From contig JAIRLD010000038.1 in assembly GCA_031259665.1 (NCBI GenBank), forward strand, positions 1 to 20,559: a DNA stretch of 20,559 bases. The letters run 5' to 3'. The position numbers and the translations under genes were made by a program. The notes under the pieces were generated by a model. That model did not search any database and had not been told where the DNA came from. It saw nothing but the letters and a program-made list of their open reading frames with translations. The stretch comes from Puniceicoccales bacterium. Its GTDB lineage: Bacteria; Verrucomicrobiota; Verrucomicrobiia; Opitutales; LL51. Below are positions 1 to 6,099 of the stretch, piece by piece; position 1 is the stretch's first letter, and each line of letters begins with the position of its first letter.

Positions 1-8
1 GGCCGCCA

Positions 9-100
9 AAGGAGGTCAAGGAGTCTACGACTCCTTGCGGGAGTCCAGAAGGCGGAGCCCTCTGGGCAACCTCCTTGCAGGGTATGGGGCAGAGCCCCAT
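9..100. repeat. Cloverleaf-like structured repeat C beside the malQ-like stop
   Basis: Nested inverted repeats fill the space after the minus-strand malQ-like stop codon. An outer stem AAGGAGGT (9-16) pairs with ACCTCCTT (69-76). It encloses a perfect 9-bp hairpin CAAGGAGTC-tac-GACTCCTTG (17-37) and an imperfect hairpin CCAGA...TCTGG (45-65). A third, perfect 7-bp hairpin ATGGGGC-aga-GCCCCAT (84-100) follows. The architecture resembles the elements at 5885 and 15592, but the outer stem sequence differs and lacks the TTTGTGC ends. It may act as a 3' end or terminator structure for the minus-strand gene, or may be a mobile palindromic repeat. It could extend past the left edge of the window. 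Confidence 0.6.
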
Positions 101-103
101 AAA

Positions 104-1612
104 TCATCGTTGGGACAGCTGTAGTAGGCGCGTTTTAACCGCATTGGTAATTTGCCTCCACTCAAAACCATAAAGGAAAAACTCATCACACTTCTCCTCT
201 AATTCCAAAAGATCTGGTAAGGTCGTCATTACTGCACCGGCATTACTATCCCGTAAATGTAGTAAACCATTGCGATTGACGCGATTCAGATCCGTACCGA
301 AACAGCGTTGCAATTCACTACGCGAATCGGAAGAAAGTCGTTCAGAAAAATTTTTCAACCAGCGCAATAGAGAATCGCTGAAGTAGTTACTCGAATAGGA
401 GATATGGTATCCCACAAAATTTTTTGGGAATACCTGTGTTGCGGCTTTTTCCTGTGAAAAACAAAAGGGAATAGCTACCGCGGTGGGCATATCCAACTGA
501 CGAATGGCGCGTTCCATTTTCAAATTACTTTCAAACATATCGCTGGCAACAATGTTTTGTGTTCGCAGGACTTCGCGGATGCGATCAAGTAAAGCGCGAT
601 CATCGGTGGGAACCAGGCGGCCGTTTTCAAGGGCTGTTCGGGGATTATCTCCGGGAATTTCGTAACATTCGAATAGGGTATGAAAATGTTCCAAGCAAAC
701 AATGTCTACATTTTGCAATTCTCGGCGGAAACGATCCACCCAAAATTTGTACTGTCCTGCTTTGATACGTTGCCAACGGTATTGGGGACCCCAAAATAAT
801 TTTCCATCGGGGAGAATGCGATTGGGGCGGAGACCGATCATAGCCGTCATCGCTCCCTGTCCATCGATGAAAAATAGCGATTGATTCGCCCAAACTTCAT
901 AGCTATTATAGGTTAAGGACACAGGCATTGACAGGATAATACGTATACCGGAGTAATTTGCTTCGCTACGGATTTTTTCCCAATAGCGGGCAAAAAGAAA
1001 TTGTAGAATATTTTTTTCCTGAATTTTTTCATGCAATTGTTTCATTGCGATTTCGACGGATCGTTGATCGAAGGAACGCAAGCAATCGGGCCAGCAGTAC
1101 CATGGTTTTCCAAATTCTTCTTCGAGCGTTTGGAAGAGGGAAAATTTATTCAACCACAGATGGTTATATTTTTGGAATCTCAGGAAAGCGGCAAGTAATG
1201 TTGGGGACGCCCTTTTTGTGAAATCTTTCGCGACCTGCTTAAGGAAATCTAAGCGCAGATGAAGAACAAAGTTATATTCATATCGGAAGCATTCTAAATT
1301 TCCCCTAAACTGTTCGAGTTCATTGGATGTTACGAGGCCATCATCGCACAGCCACTCGAATGAGATCAGGGCGATATTCCAGCCGTAGGAAGTGCTAGCA
1401 AAGAGGCATTCTGGGTTAGGTGATCGGAGGGAGACGACATGCCACAATTTTTGTCCGGTATCTTTGAGGAGGCGGAGGAATTTGATCGCATGGGGGCCAA
1501 TTTCGCCGATACCGTACTCACTGGGTAAGGAAGCAATATCCAATAGGACGCCGCTTTCCCGTTGAAACAGTGTGCAGCGACTACCGATATAGCGCGATTC
1601 ATTCCAATCCAT
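104..1612 (-). CDS. MalQ-like 4-alpha-glucanotransferase homologue, predicted catalytically inactive
   Basis: A 502-residue protein of normal GH77 amylomaltase length. Family landmarks are an N-terminal LLDIASLPSEYGIGEIGP, a WANQSLF block and EHFHTLFECYEIP. Active MalQ transfers glucan chains between maltodextrins in the cytoplasm. Here the three catalytic residues appear replaced. The nucleophile Asp of RIDHFR is Glu in CLEHFH (about residue 308). The acid/base Glu of AEDLG is Ser in ASDMF (about 357). The Asp of GTHDND is Ser in ISYSSN (about 407). The Arg two residues before the nucleophile is Cys. The frame is intact, so it is either a pseudoenzyme or a young pseudogene. I chose ATG 1612 because AGGA lies 9 nt upstream; a TTG 12 codons earlier (1648) has no ribosome binding site. 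It is adjacent to the pseudopilin genes on the same strand, with no other malto-oligosaccharide gene in view. Confidence 0.85.
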   Translation of the reverse strand: MDWNESRYIGSRCTLFQRESGVLLDIASLPSEYGIGEIGPHAIKFLRLLKDTGQKLWHVVSLRSPNPECLFASTSYGWNIALISFEWLCDDGLVTSNELEQFRGNLECFRYEYNFVLHLRLDFLKQVAKDFTKRASPTLLAAFLRFQKYNHLWLNKFSLFQTLEEEFGKPWYCWPDCLRSFDQRSVEIAMKQLHEKIQEKNILQFLFARYWEKIRSEANYSGIRIILSMPVSLTYNSYEVWANQSLFFIDGQGAMTAMIGLRPNRILPDGKLFWGPQYRWQRIKAGQYKFWVDRFRRELQNVDIVCLEHFHTLFECYEIPGDNPRTALENGRLVPTDDRALLDRIREVLRTQNIVASDMFESNLKMERAIRQLDMPTAVAIPFCFSQEKAATQVFPKNFVGYHISYSSNYFSDSLLRWLKNFSERLSSDSRSELQRCFGTDLNRVNRNGLLHLRDSNAGAVMTTLPDLLELEEKCDEFFLYGFEWRQITNAVKTRLLQLSQR

Positions 1613-1707
1613 GGGAATAAGTCCTACAAAATTTTGATTTTGCGACAACTATTTAGTTTAGGTGTTAGGTTGTTAATTTAGTTTGAAAAATTATTTTTTG
1701 TGGAGCA

Positions 1708-1774
1708 ACTTGACAACCGCCGTTTTTTTTCCAAAGCTAGAAGGCAGAAGGTGGGAGCGAACAGCATGTCAAAA
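1708..1774 (+). repeat. Structured ~67-bp dispersed repeat, copy 1
   Basis: It begins ACTTGACAACCGCCG and ends AGCATGTCAAAA; the ends TTGACA/TGTCAA form a perfect 6-bp terminal stem. The core AAGCTAGAAGGCAGAAGG is shared with the five other copies in this window. A partial inner stem pairs TTCCA with TGGGA. The element starts 4 bp after the stop codon of the first pseudopilin gene (read on the minus strand). Confidence 0.75.
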
Positions 1775-1778
1775 TTTT

Positions 1779-2618
1779 TCAATCGCCGCCGATACCGGCA
1801 TGGTAAAGTATGACGAGTTGGTCAGCGCTTTTGCCATCACTTTTATAGTCCGTTTTTGTTCCTGGATTTCCGCATGTAATAAAAGTAGAACTAGGCACAG
1901 CTTGGCGGATATCGGAAGTATATTCCTGTCCATTCCAGTGTAAAAATTTTGCTGATTTGCTGCCATCGAACCATACAGTATGTCCGTCGCAGTAAATGAC
2001 ATAGCCACCTTTAGAGCCATATAATCCGGCTTTTTCATCCCATTTGCCATCGGCACGCAAACCGCGGGTAAAACCAAGCGGTGTCGTAGCGAGTGGCACA
2101 CTTCCTGGTAAATTGAGTATAAAACAGTAGCTAATTCGCTCCGCACATGTTACGCTAACGGCCATAAAATTCGAGGTACCGGCAAATGCACCTGTACAAG
2201 CGATCGCATTTCCATTAAAATAAGCAATCGCTTCGTTATATATTTGGGAAGCATATTTATCGCCAGGCGAAATATAAACATGGGAATTATTAAGGATGAT
2301 ATCGGAAAGATTACCTTTCCCTCGCCCTGCCAGCTGCTCTGCAAAAACGGTTACCCAATAACGGTTATCATCTTTTCCATCGATTATCCGACCACGATTA
2401 ATGACAGCTTCTCGCCACGCGGCGGCAATTGCTTTGAGATTAGAGGCGTCTTTTAGTTTCTGCGCACTAAGTTTGATCGAACTCATTACGGGTAAGAAAA
2501 TAGCTAGTAAAATGCCGATGATAACAATTGTAAATACAATTTCCACTAACGTAAAAGATTTATTTTTACTTTTTACGCTTTGTCGCTTTGTCGCTTTGTC
2601 GCTTTGTAAAATAAACAT
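1779..2618 (-). CDS. Type II/IV pseudopilin-like protein 1 (octanucleotide register ON)
   Basis: A 279-residue prepilin-like protein. A 21-residue basic leader ends KNKS and is followed by FTLVEIVFTIVIIGILLAIF, the class III prepilin motif with the +5 Glu and a hydrophobic helix (residues 22-44). The -1 residue is Ser, not the usual Gly. The C-terminal block GGYVIYCDGHTVWFDG (204-219) resembles the H-x9-DG domain of PVC and Planctomycetes pseudopilins. Such proteins are processed by prepilin peptidase and assembled at the inner membrane in a secretion or pilus-like machine, but no assembly genes are in view. The leader contains QSDKATKR, encoded by four tandem ACAAAGCG units. ATG 2618 is in frame, has no Shine-Dalgarno sequence and lies 6 nt after a -10 box. 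It is paralogous to the next gene: nearly identical N-terminus, similar C-terminus, divergent centre (about 80-165). Confidence 0.88.
   Translation of the reverse strand: MFILQSDKATKRQSVKSKNKSFTLVEIVFTIVIIGILLAIFLPVMSSIKLSAQKLKDASNLKAIAAAWREAVINRGRIIDGKDDNRYWVTVFAEQLAGRGKGNLSDIILNNSHVYISPGDKYASQIYNEAIAYFNGNAIACTGAFAGTSNFMAVSVTCAERISYCFILNLPGSVPLATTPLGFTRGLRADGKWDEKAGLYGSKGGYVIYCDGHTVWFDGSKSAKFLHWNGQEYTSDIRQAVPSSTFITCGNPGTKTDYKSDGKSADQLVILYHAGIGGD
2576..2607 (-). repeat. Octanucleotide microsatellite, 4 x ACAAAGCG, within pseudopilin 1
   Basis: Four perfect tandem copies (CGCTTTGT on the + strand) sit inside the leader coding region, 11 nt after the A of ATG 2618. The unit is not a multiple of 3, so each gain or loss changes frame. 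With n units, the pilin frame joins the ATG when 11+8n leaves remainder 1 modulo 3, that is n = 4, 7 or 10. Four units is therefore the ON register. Confidence 0.95.
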
Positions 2619-2624
2619 GCATTA

Positions 2625-2652
2625 ATTCTTGCGAGTTTGCGAATCTTGTCAA
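2625..2652 (-). promoter_or_regulatory. Promoter of pseudopilin 1
   Basis: On the minus strand a perfect -35 TTGACA (2647-2652) is followed by a 16-nt spacer and -10 AAGAAT (2625-2630, 4/6). The -10 ends 6 nt before ATG 2618, so transcription would start at or next to the start codon. An AT-rich stretch lies upstream. The same arrangement is conserved before pseudopilin 2. Confidence 0.6.
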
Positions 2653-2745
2653 GCAGAAAATACAAAATATTTTTGCTTTTTCTAATTTCATTTTCAGGGA
2701 ACTGTTTCAAGAAAATTGTTTTTTGAAAAAATATTCCTCTGAACC

Positions 2746-2862
2746 ACTTGACAACTGCCGGTTTTCTCCCAAGGCTAGAAGGTAGAGGGTGGAAGCGAGC
2801 GACGCGTCAAAAGTGAGCGATGCGCCTAAAACAAGCGACGTGCCTAAAAGCGGCAGATCAAA
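2746..2862 (+). repeat. Structured dispersed repeat, copy 2, with expanded 3' tandem units
   Basis: The core 2746-2812 runs from ACTTGACAACTGCCGG to GCGACGCGTCAAAA, with CCCAAGGCTAGAAGG in the middle. Its 3' end is followed by three further related units of 18-19 nt: the core unit at 2795-2812, then 2813-2831, 2832-2849 and a shortened 2850-2862. Each carries a pattern like AGCGAYGYGYCWAAA. The terminal stem is TTGAC/GTCAA. Confidence 0.7.
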
Positions 2863-2910
2863 CCTCTCAATTTGTATCAAGCAATTTTAAATCCTCATCA
2901 CCCCAAAGTA

Positions 2911-2994
2911 ACTTGACAGCCATCGGTTTGCTCCTAAGGCTAGGAGATAGAGGGTGGGAGCAAGCGGCAATTAAAAGCAAGCGGCACGTCAAAA
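2911..2994 (+). repeat. Structured dispersed repeat, copy 3
   Basis: It begins ACTTGACAGCC and ends GGCACGTCAAAA; TTGAC/GTCAA and GCC/GGC pair as a terminal stem. An inner stem GCTCCTA/TGGGAGC has 7 bp including one G-U pair. Two 3' tandem units (about 19 and 18 nt) are present. It ends 5 bp from the stop codon of the second pseudopilin gene, as copy 1 does for the first. Confidence 0.7.
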
Positions 2995-2999
2995 TTCTT

Positions 3000-3926
3000 T
3001 TAGTCTTCGCCCGTTCCGGCCTGGGAAAGTATGGCCAAGGCATTTTCGCCATCGTAGGCTGCTTTTAAATCGCCATTCGCGGCAGTTGATGGATTGGTGC
3101 ACGAAATCCATGCGGTTTTCGGCATTGCTTGACGAATATCTGTCGTATATCCCGACTGATCCCATTTCAAAAATTTTGCCGGCTTACTGCCGTCGAACCA
3201 AGTCGTATGCCCGTCACAGAAAACCACATAGCCGCCTTTACTTCCGTAAAGTCCGGATTTTTCATCCCACAAACCATTTTTATTGAGTCCTCGAGTAAAT
3301 CCGAGCGGTGTAGTATCCAGCGGAGCGTGTGACGGTAAATTAAGGATGAAGCAGTAGCTAAAAAGAAAGCTATTGTTAACCATGAAATTACTAACCCTAC
3401 TGTGTACATCCGAATAAAAGGTAATTGCACCATTGCTTTGTACAAAGCTCAACGACTCCCTTTGAACTTTGGAAGCATACTTGTCATTAGGAGAAATATA
3501 AACAGTAAAATTATTCAAAACGATATTGGAAATATTACTTTGATAAAGTCCCGCCAATTGTTGAATGAAACGCGAAACATGTCGTGTCGTTTCATTATTA
3601 GCATGGCCATCAATAATCCAACCGCGGTTAATGACGCATTCCCGCCACGCGGCGGCAATTGCTTTGAGATTAGAGACATCTTTTACTTTCTGCGCGCTAA
3701 GTTTAATCGAACTCATTACCGGCAAGAAAATGGCTAGTAAAATTCCGATGATAACAATCGTAAATACAATTTCAACTAACGTAAAAGATTTATTTTTACT
3801 TTTTACGCTTTGTCGCTTTGTCGCTTTGTCGCTTTGTCGCTTTGTCGCTTTGTCGCTTTGTCGCTTTGTAAAATAAACATATAGTAATTCTTGCGAATTT
3901 GCAAATCCTGTCAAGCGAAAAAACAA
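3000..3926 (-). CDS. Type II/IV pseudopilin-like protein 2 (octanucleotide register OFF from the conserved ATG)
   Basis: Paralogue of the first pseudopilin: same SFTLVEIVFTIVIIGILLAI prepilin segment with Ser at -1, same LSAQK..SNLKAIAAAWRE helix, and a C-terminal GGYVVFCDGHTTWFDG block. The central region has diverged. The leader carries eight ACAAAGCG units. The conserved ATG at 3880, 6 nt behind a TTGACA-16-AAGAAT promoter, reads 25 codons through the repeat straight into TAA, so it is out of frame with the pilin. The full frame given here is open only from TTG 3926 (or TTG 3914), which lie upstream of or within the promoter -35 box. The gene is thus probably phase-OFF in this sequence, with 7 units restoring the frame. 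A longer transcript using a TTG start is the alternative. The product would be an inner-membrane or fibre-forming pseudopilin. Confidence 0.82.
   Translation of the reverse strand: MFFRLTGFANSQELLYVYFTKRQSDKATKRQSDKATKRQSVKSKNKSFTLVEIVFTIVIIGILLAIFLPVMSSIKLSAQKVKDVSNLKAIAAAWRECVINRGWIIDGHANNETTRHVSRFIQQLAGLYQSNISNIVLNNFTVYISPNDKYASKVQRESLSFVQSNGAITFYSDVHSRVSNFMVNNSFLFSYCFILNLPSHAPLDTTPLGFTRGLNKNGLWDEKSGLYGSKGGYVVFCDGHTTWFDGSKPAKFLKWDQSGYTTDIRQAMPKTAWISCTNPSTAANGDLKAAYDGENALAILSQAGTGED
3806..3869 (-). repeat. Octanucleotide microsatellite, 8 x ACAAAGCG, within pseudopilin 2
   Basis: Eight perfect tandem copies lie at the same position as the four copies in pseudopilin 1. From ATG 3880, 11 nt plus 64 nt make exactly 25 codons and the next triplet is TAA. 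Frame arithmetic places 4, 7 or 10 units in the ON state, so 8 is OFF. Perfect identity of all units fits recent slipped-strand expansion. Confidence 0.95.
3887..3914 (-). promoter_or_regulatory. Promoter of pseudopilin 2
   Basis: On the minus strand, TTGACA (3909-3914), a 16-nt spacer and AAGAAT (3887-3892) precede ATG 3880 by 6 nt. The element and about 80 bp upstream are conserved with the pseudopilin 1 promoter, so the duplication included the promoter. Confidence 0.6.
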
Positions 3927-4037
3927 AATATTTTTGTTTTTTCTAGTTTCATTTTCAGAAATTATTTCGAGAAAATTGTTTCCTAAAAGTTGGACTTACT
4001 ACTCGGAATAAACAAAAATAACCATTTCCTCCAAACT

Positions 4038-4110
4038 AATTGACAAACACCAGATTCCTCTCAAGGCTGAAAAGTAGAGAGCGGGAGCGATTGGCGCTTC
4101 TTGACTCCCG
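4038..4110 (+). repeat. Structured dispersed repeat, copy 4 (degenerate)
   Basis: TTGACAAACACC, then CTCAAGGCTGAAAAGTAGAGAGCGGGAGC, aligns with the family core, but the 3' end is altered and lacks TGTCAA. A local CTCTC/GAGAG pairing replaces the usual CCCA/TGGG stem. It lies upstream of the second pseudopilin gene. Confidence 0.5.
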
Positions 4111-4133
4111 AAAAAAAATATTTCCACAAAGCA

Positions 4134-4201
4134 TCTTGATAACCGCCGCTTTCATCCCAAGGCTAGCAGGCAGAGGGTGGGAGCAGACGGCATGTCGAAA
4201 A
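4134..4201 (+). repeat. Structured dispersed repeat, copy 5
   Basis: It begins TCTTGATAACCGCCG and ends ACGGCATGTCGAAAA. The terminal stem TTGATA/TGTCGA keeps all six pairs through two G-U wobbles relative to TTGACA/TGTCAA of copy 1. Inner stems GCCG/CGGC and TCCCA/TGGGA are present. The stretch from here to lysS (4202-4362) shows no gene; a TTGACA at 4245-4250 has no convincing -10 box. Confidence 0.7.
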
Positions 4202-4362
4202 TCCTTAAATGTACTGAAATTATTTTAAATTCCCACTGCTTTCTTTGACATTTATTCCCGGGTTCGACATATCTCAAATACCAATAGCTCCCACTAAAAA
4301 TAATAAATTTCCCTTTACTTCGAAAAGACTCCCTTTAGGTTTCAATCAATTTTTAACCCATA

Positions 4363-5832
4363 ATGAATATTAGTCCCAATAATGATTTTAATACGAGCGA
4401 TATCTTCGCCGTTAGAAAGGCAAAACTCACCCAAATGCGCGCCCAAGGCCCCGATCCCTTTCGCCAAAATTGCCAACAAACCCATACGAGCTCCCAAGTA
4501 ATTAGCGCCTATAAGGATGACTCCAGTCAACTATTCTCCATTGCCGGACGTATCGTCGTTTACCGCGATATGGGTAAGGCAACTTTTATTAAACTCCTCG
4601 ACCGCGATGGCAAAATCCAAGTCTATGTCTCCCAAAATGATGTCGGCCCATCGACCTACGCCGATTTTAAAAAATTCGATGTCGGCGATATCATTGGCGT
4701 TACTGGCCCCCTCTTTAAAACTAAAACCGAAGAAATTACCGTCCGCGCCCAATCCATTACCCTCGTCTCCAAATCCCTCCGACCCCTCCCCGAAAAATGG
4801 CACGGCCTCACCAATGATGACCAAATTTACCGCCAACGATACCTGGATCTCATCGTTAACCCCGAATCCCGAAATCGTGCCCTTAAACGGACCCAAATTA
4901 TTAAGGAAATTCGCCAATTTCTTTGGAATCGAGAATACACCGAAGTCGAAACTCCTATGCTCCACCACATCGCCGGTGGCGCCGCCGCTAAACCCTTCAT
5001 AACCCATATGAATGCCCTTAATCATGACTTCTTCCTCCGTATCGCCCTCGAACTTTATCTCAAACGTATGCTCGTCGCCGGCTTCGACCGCGTCTTCGAA
5101 ATCGGTCGTGTCTTCCGTAACGAAGGCCTCTCCCGTAAACATAACCCCGAATTCACTATGATCGAACTCTACCAAGCCTATACCGACCACCGCGGTATGA
5201 TGGAACTCGTCCAAAGCCTGATCCTGCACCTCGCTACCACAATCCTCAATACCACAACGATTACCCGCTACGATGGCGTTAAAATTGAACTCGATGGCGA
5301 ATGGCGCAAAGTTAATTATTCCAATCTCGTCCAGGAAGCTACCCATGACCCCTCCTGGTTTTCTAAATCCAAAGAAGAAAAATTGCAGTTTTGCCAACGA
5401 CACTCCATCGAAGTCGATCCCAATGCCGAAGATTTCGAAGTCACTAACGCAGTGTATAGTAAACTCGTCGAACCTAATTTAATTAGCCCTACCTTCGTCC
5501 TCCAATTGCCCAAAGAACTCTGCCCTCTCGCAAAACTTAACCCAAATAATCCTAACCTACTCGATGTTTTTGAACTCTGTATCAATGGCCAAGAAATCGC
5601 CCCCGCTTATTCGGAACAAAATGATCCCCTTATCCAACGCCAAATGTTTGAAGCCCAAATCGGCGAAGATATCCAAAACCTCGATAATGACTTTCTCCTC
5701 GCCCTTGAATACGGTATGCCTCCCGCAGGAGGTATGGGTATCGGAATCGATCGCCTCGTCGTCCTTCTCACCGGCGCCGAAAGTATCCGCGATGTTATTC
5801 TGTTTCCTTCCCTGAAACCGGAACAGGAATAA
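4363..5832 (+). CDS. lysS: Lysyl-tRNA synthetase, class II
   Basis: A cytoplasmic enzyme that charges tRNA-Lys with lysine using ATP. At 489 residues it has the normal length for bacterial LysS. An OB-fold anticodon-binding domain occupies about residues 55-130 (AGRIVVYRDMGKATFIKL). The class II catalytic domain has motif 2 FEIGRVFRNEG followed by HNPEFTMIELYQAY (about 244-275) and motif 3 GGMGIGIDRLVVLLTG (about 458-473). All key motif residues look intact. ATG 4363 is the natural start, but no good Shine-Dalgarno sequence precedes it. The gene stands alone between the repeat-rich pseudopilin region and a cloverleaf element that begins 52 bp after its stop. Confidence 0.97.
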   Translation: MNISPNNDFNTSDIFAVRKAKLTQMRAQGPDPFRQNCQQTHTSSQVISAYKDDSSQLFSIAGRIVVYRDMGKATFIKLLDRDGKIQVYVSQNDVGPSTYADFKKFDVGDIIGVTGPLFKTKTEEITVRAQSITLVSKSLRPLPEKWHGLTNDDQIYRQRYLDLIVNPESRNRALKRTQIIKEIRQFLWNREYTEVETPMLHHIAGGAAAKPFITHMNALNHDFFLRIALELYLKRMLVAGFDRVFEIGRVFRNEGLSRKHNPEFTMIELYQAYTDHRGMMELVQSLILHLATTILNTTTITRYDGVKIELDGEWRKVNYSNLVQEATHDPSWFSKSKEEKLQFCQRHSIEVDPNAEDFEVTNAVYSKLVEPNLISPTFVLQLPKELCPLAKLNPNNPNLLDVFELCINGQEIAPAYSEQNDPLIQRQMFEAQIGEDIQNLDNDFLLALEYGMPPAGGMGIGIDRLVVLLTGAESIRDVILFPSLKPEQE

Positions 5833-5884
5833 TTAGGTGTTGACTTTTTAAAAAATTTAGGATGGTCGTAAGGCGTCGATTCTT

Positions 5885-5960
5885 TTTGTGCACCCGTGCG
5901 GCTCCGCCGCAAACCTTCTAAAGAAGGTTTAAGAGGCTTTGCCTCTTACGGGTGCACAAA
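5885..5960. repeat. Cloverleaf palindromic element A
   Basis: A 76-bp element with perfect 13-bp terminal inverted repeats TTTGTGCACCCGT (5885-5897) and ACGGGTGCACAAA (5948-5960). Between them three perfect hairpins abut with no spare bases. These are GCGGC-tcc-GCCGC (5898-5910), AAACCTTCT-aa-AGAAGGTTT (5911-5930) and AAGAGGC-ttt-GCCTCTT (5931-5947). It has the same plan as the element at 15592 and there is no ORF inside. It lies between lysS and miaB and may be a mobile palindromic element or a 3' end processing/termination structure. Confidence 0.85.
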
Positions 5961-5967
5961 CAACCCG

Positions 5968-6022
5968 AAACACTAAGCAGCCCAAAGCACTAAAAACAAT
6001 CCCCAAACACTAAGCAGCCCAA
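5968..6022 (+). repeat. 18-bp direct repeat with 37-bp period
   Basis: AAACACTAAGCAGCCCAA occurs at 5968-5985 and again exactly at 6005-6022. A partial related piece, AAAGCACTAAAAACAA, lies between. The pair directly follows cloverleaf element A, upstream of miaB. Confidence 0.8.
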
Positions 6023-6099
6023 TTTTTCCACAACTTCCTCACTTGCCGATATAAATTGTAATTTACGCCTCCAATATTTTTTTAATCGTAGTGAACGGC

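Noticed and set aside
1613..1648. TTG start 12 codons upstream for the malQ-like gene
   Set aside because: No ribosome binding site precedes the TTG, whereas ATG 1612 has AGGA at 9 nt; the extra residues are not family-like.
1711..2918. TTGACA at the start of the dispersed repeats as -35 promoter boxes
   Set aside because: No -10 box occurs at suitable spacing, and the motif drifts to TTGATA together with its pairing partner, so it is better explained as a stem.
3806..3869. CRISPR array from regular repeats
   Set aside because: The units are contiguous 8-mers with no spacers, and no cas genes are present.
4531..5403. 290-codon open frame on the minus strand opposite lysS
   Set aside because: It lies fully inside the well-supported lysS gene; codon bias of lysS keeps the opposite strand free of stops, and the translation shows no recognisable domain.
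5885..5960. Cloverleaf element A as a tRNA gene
   Set aside because: It has no T-loop TTCRA consensus, no D-loop GG, no 7-bp acceptor/5-bp anticodon geometry and no CCA end; the 13-bp outer stem is too long.
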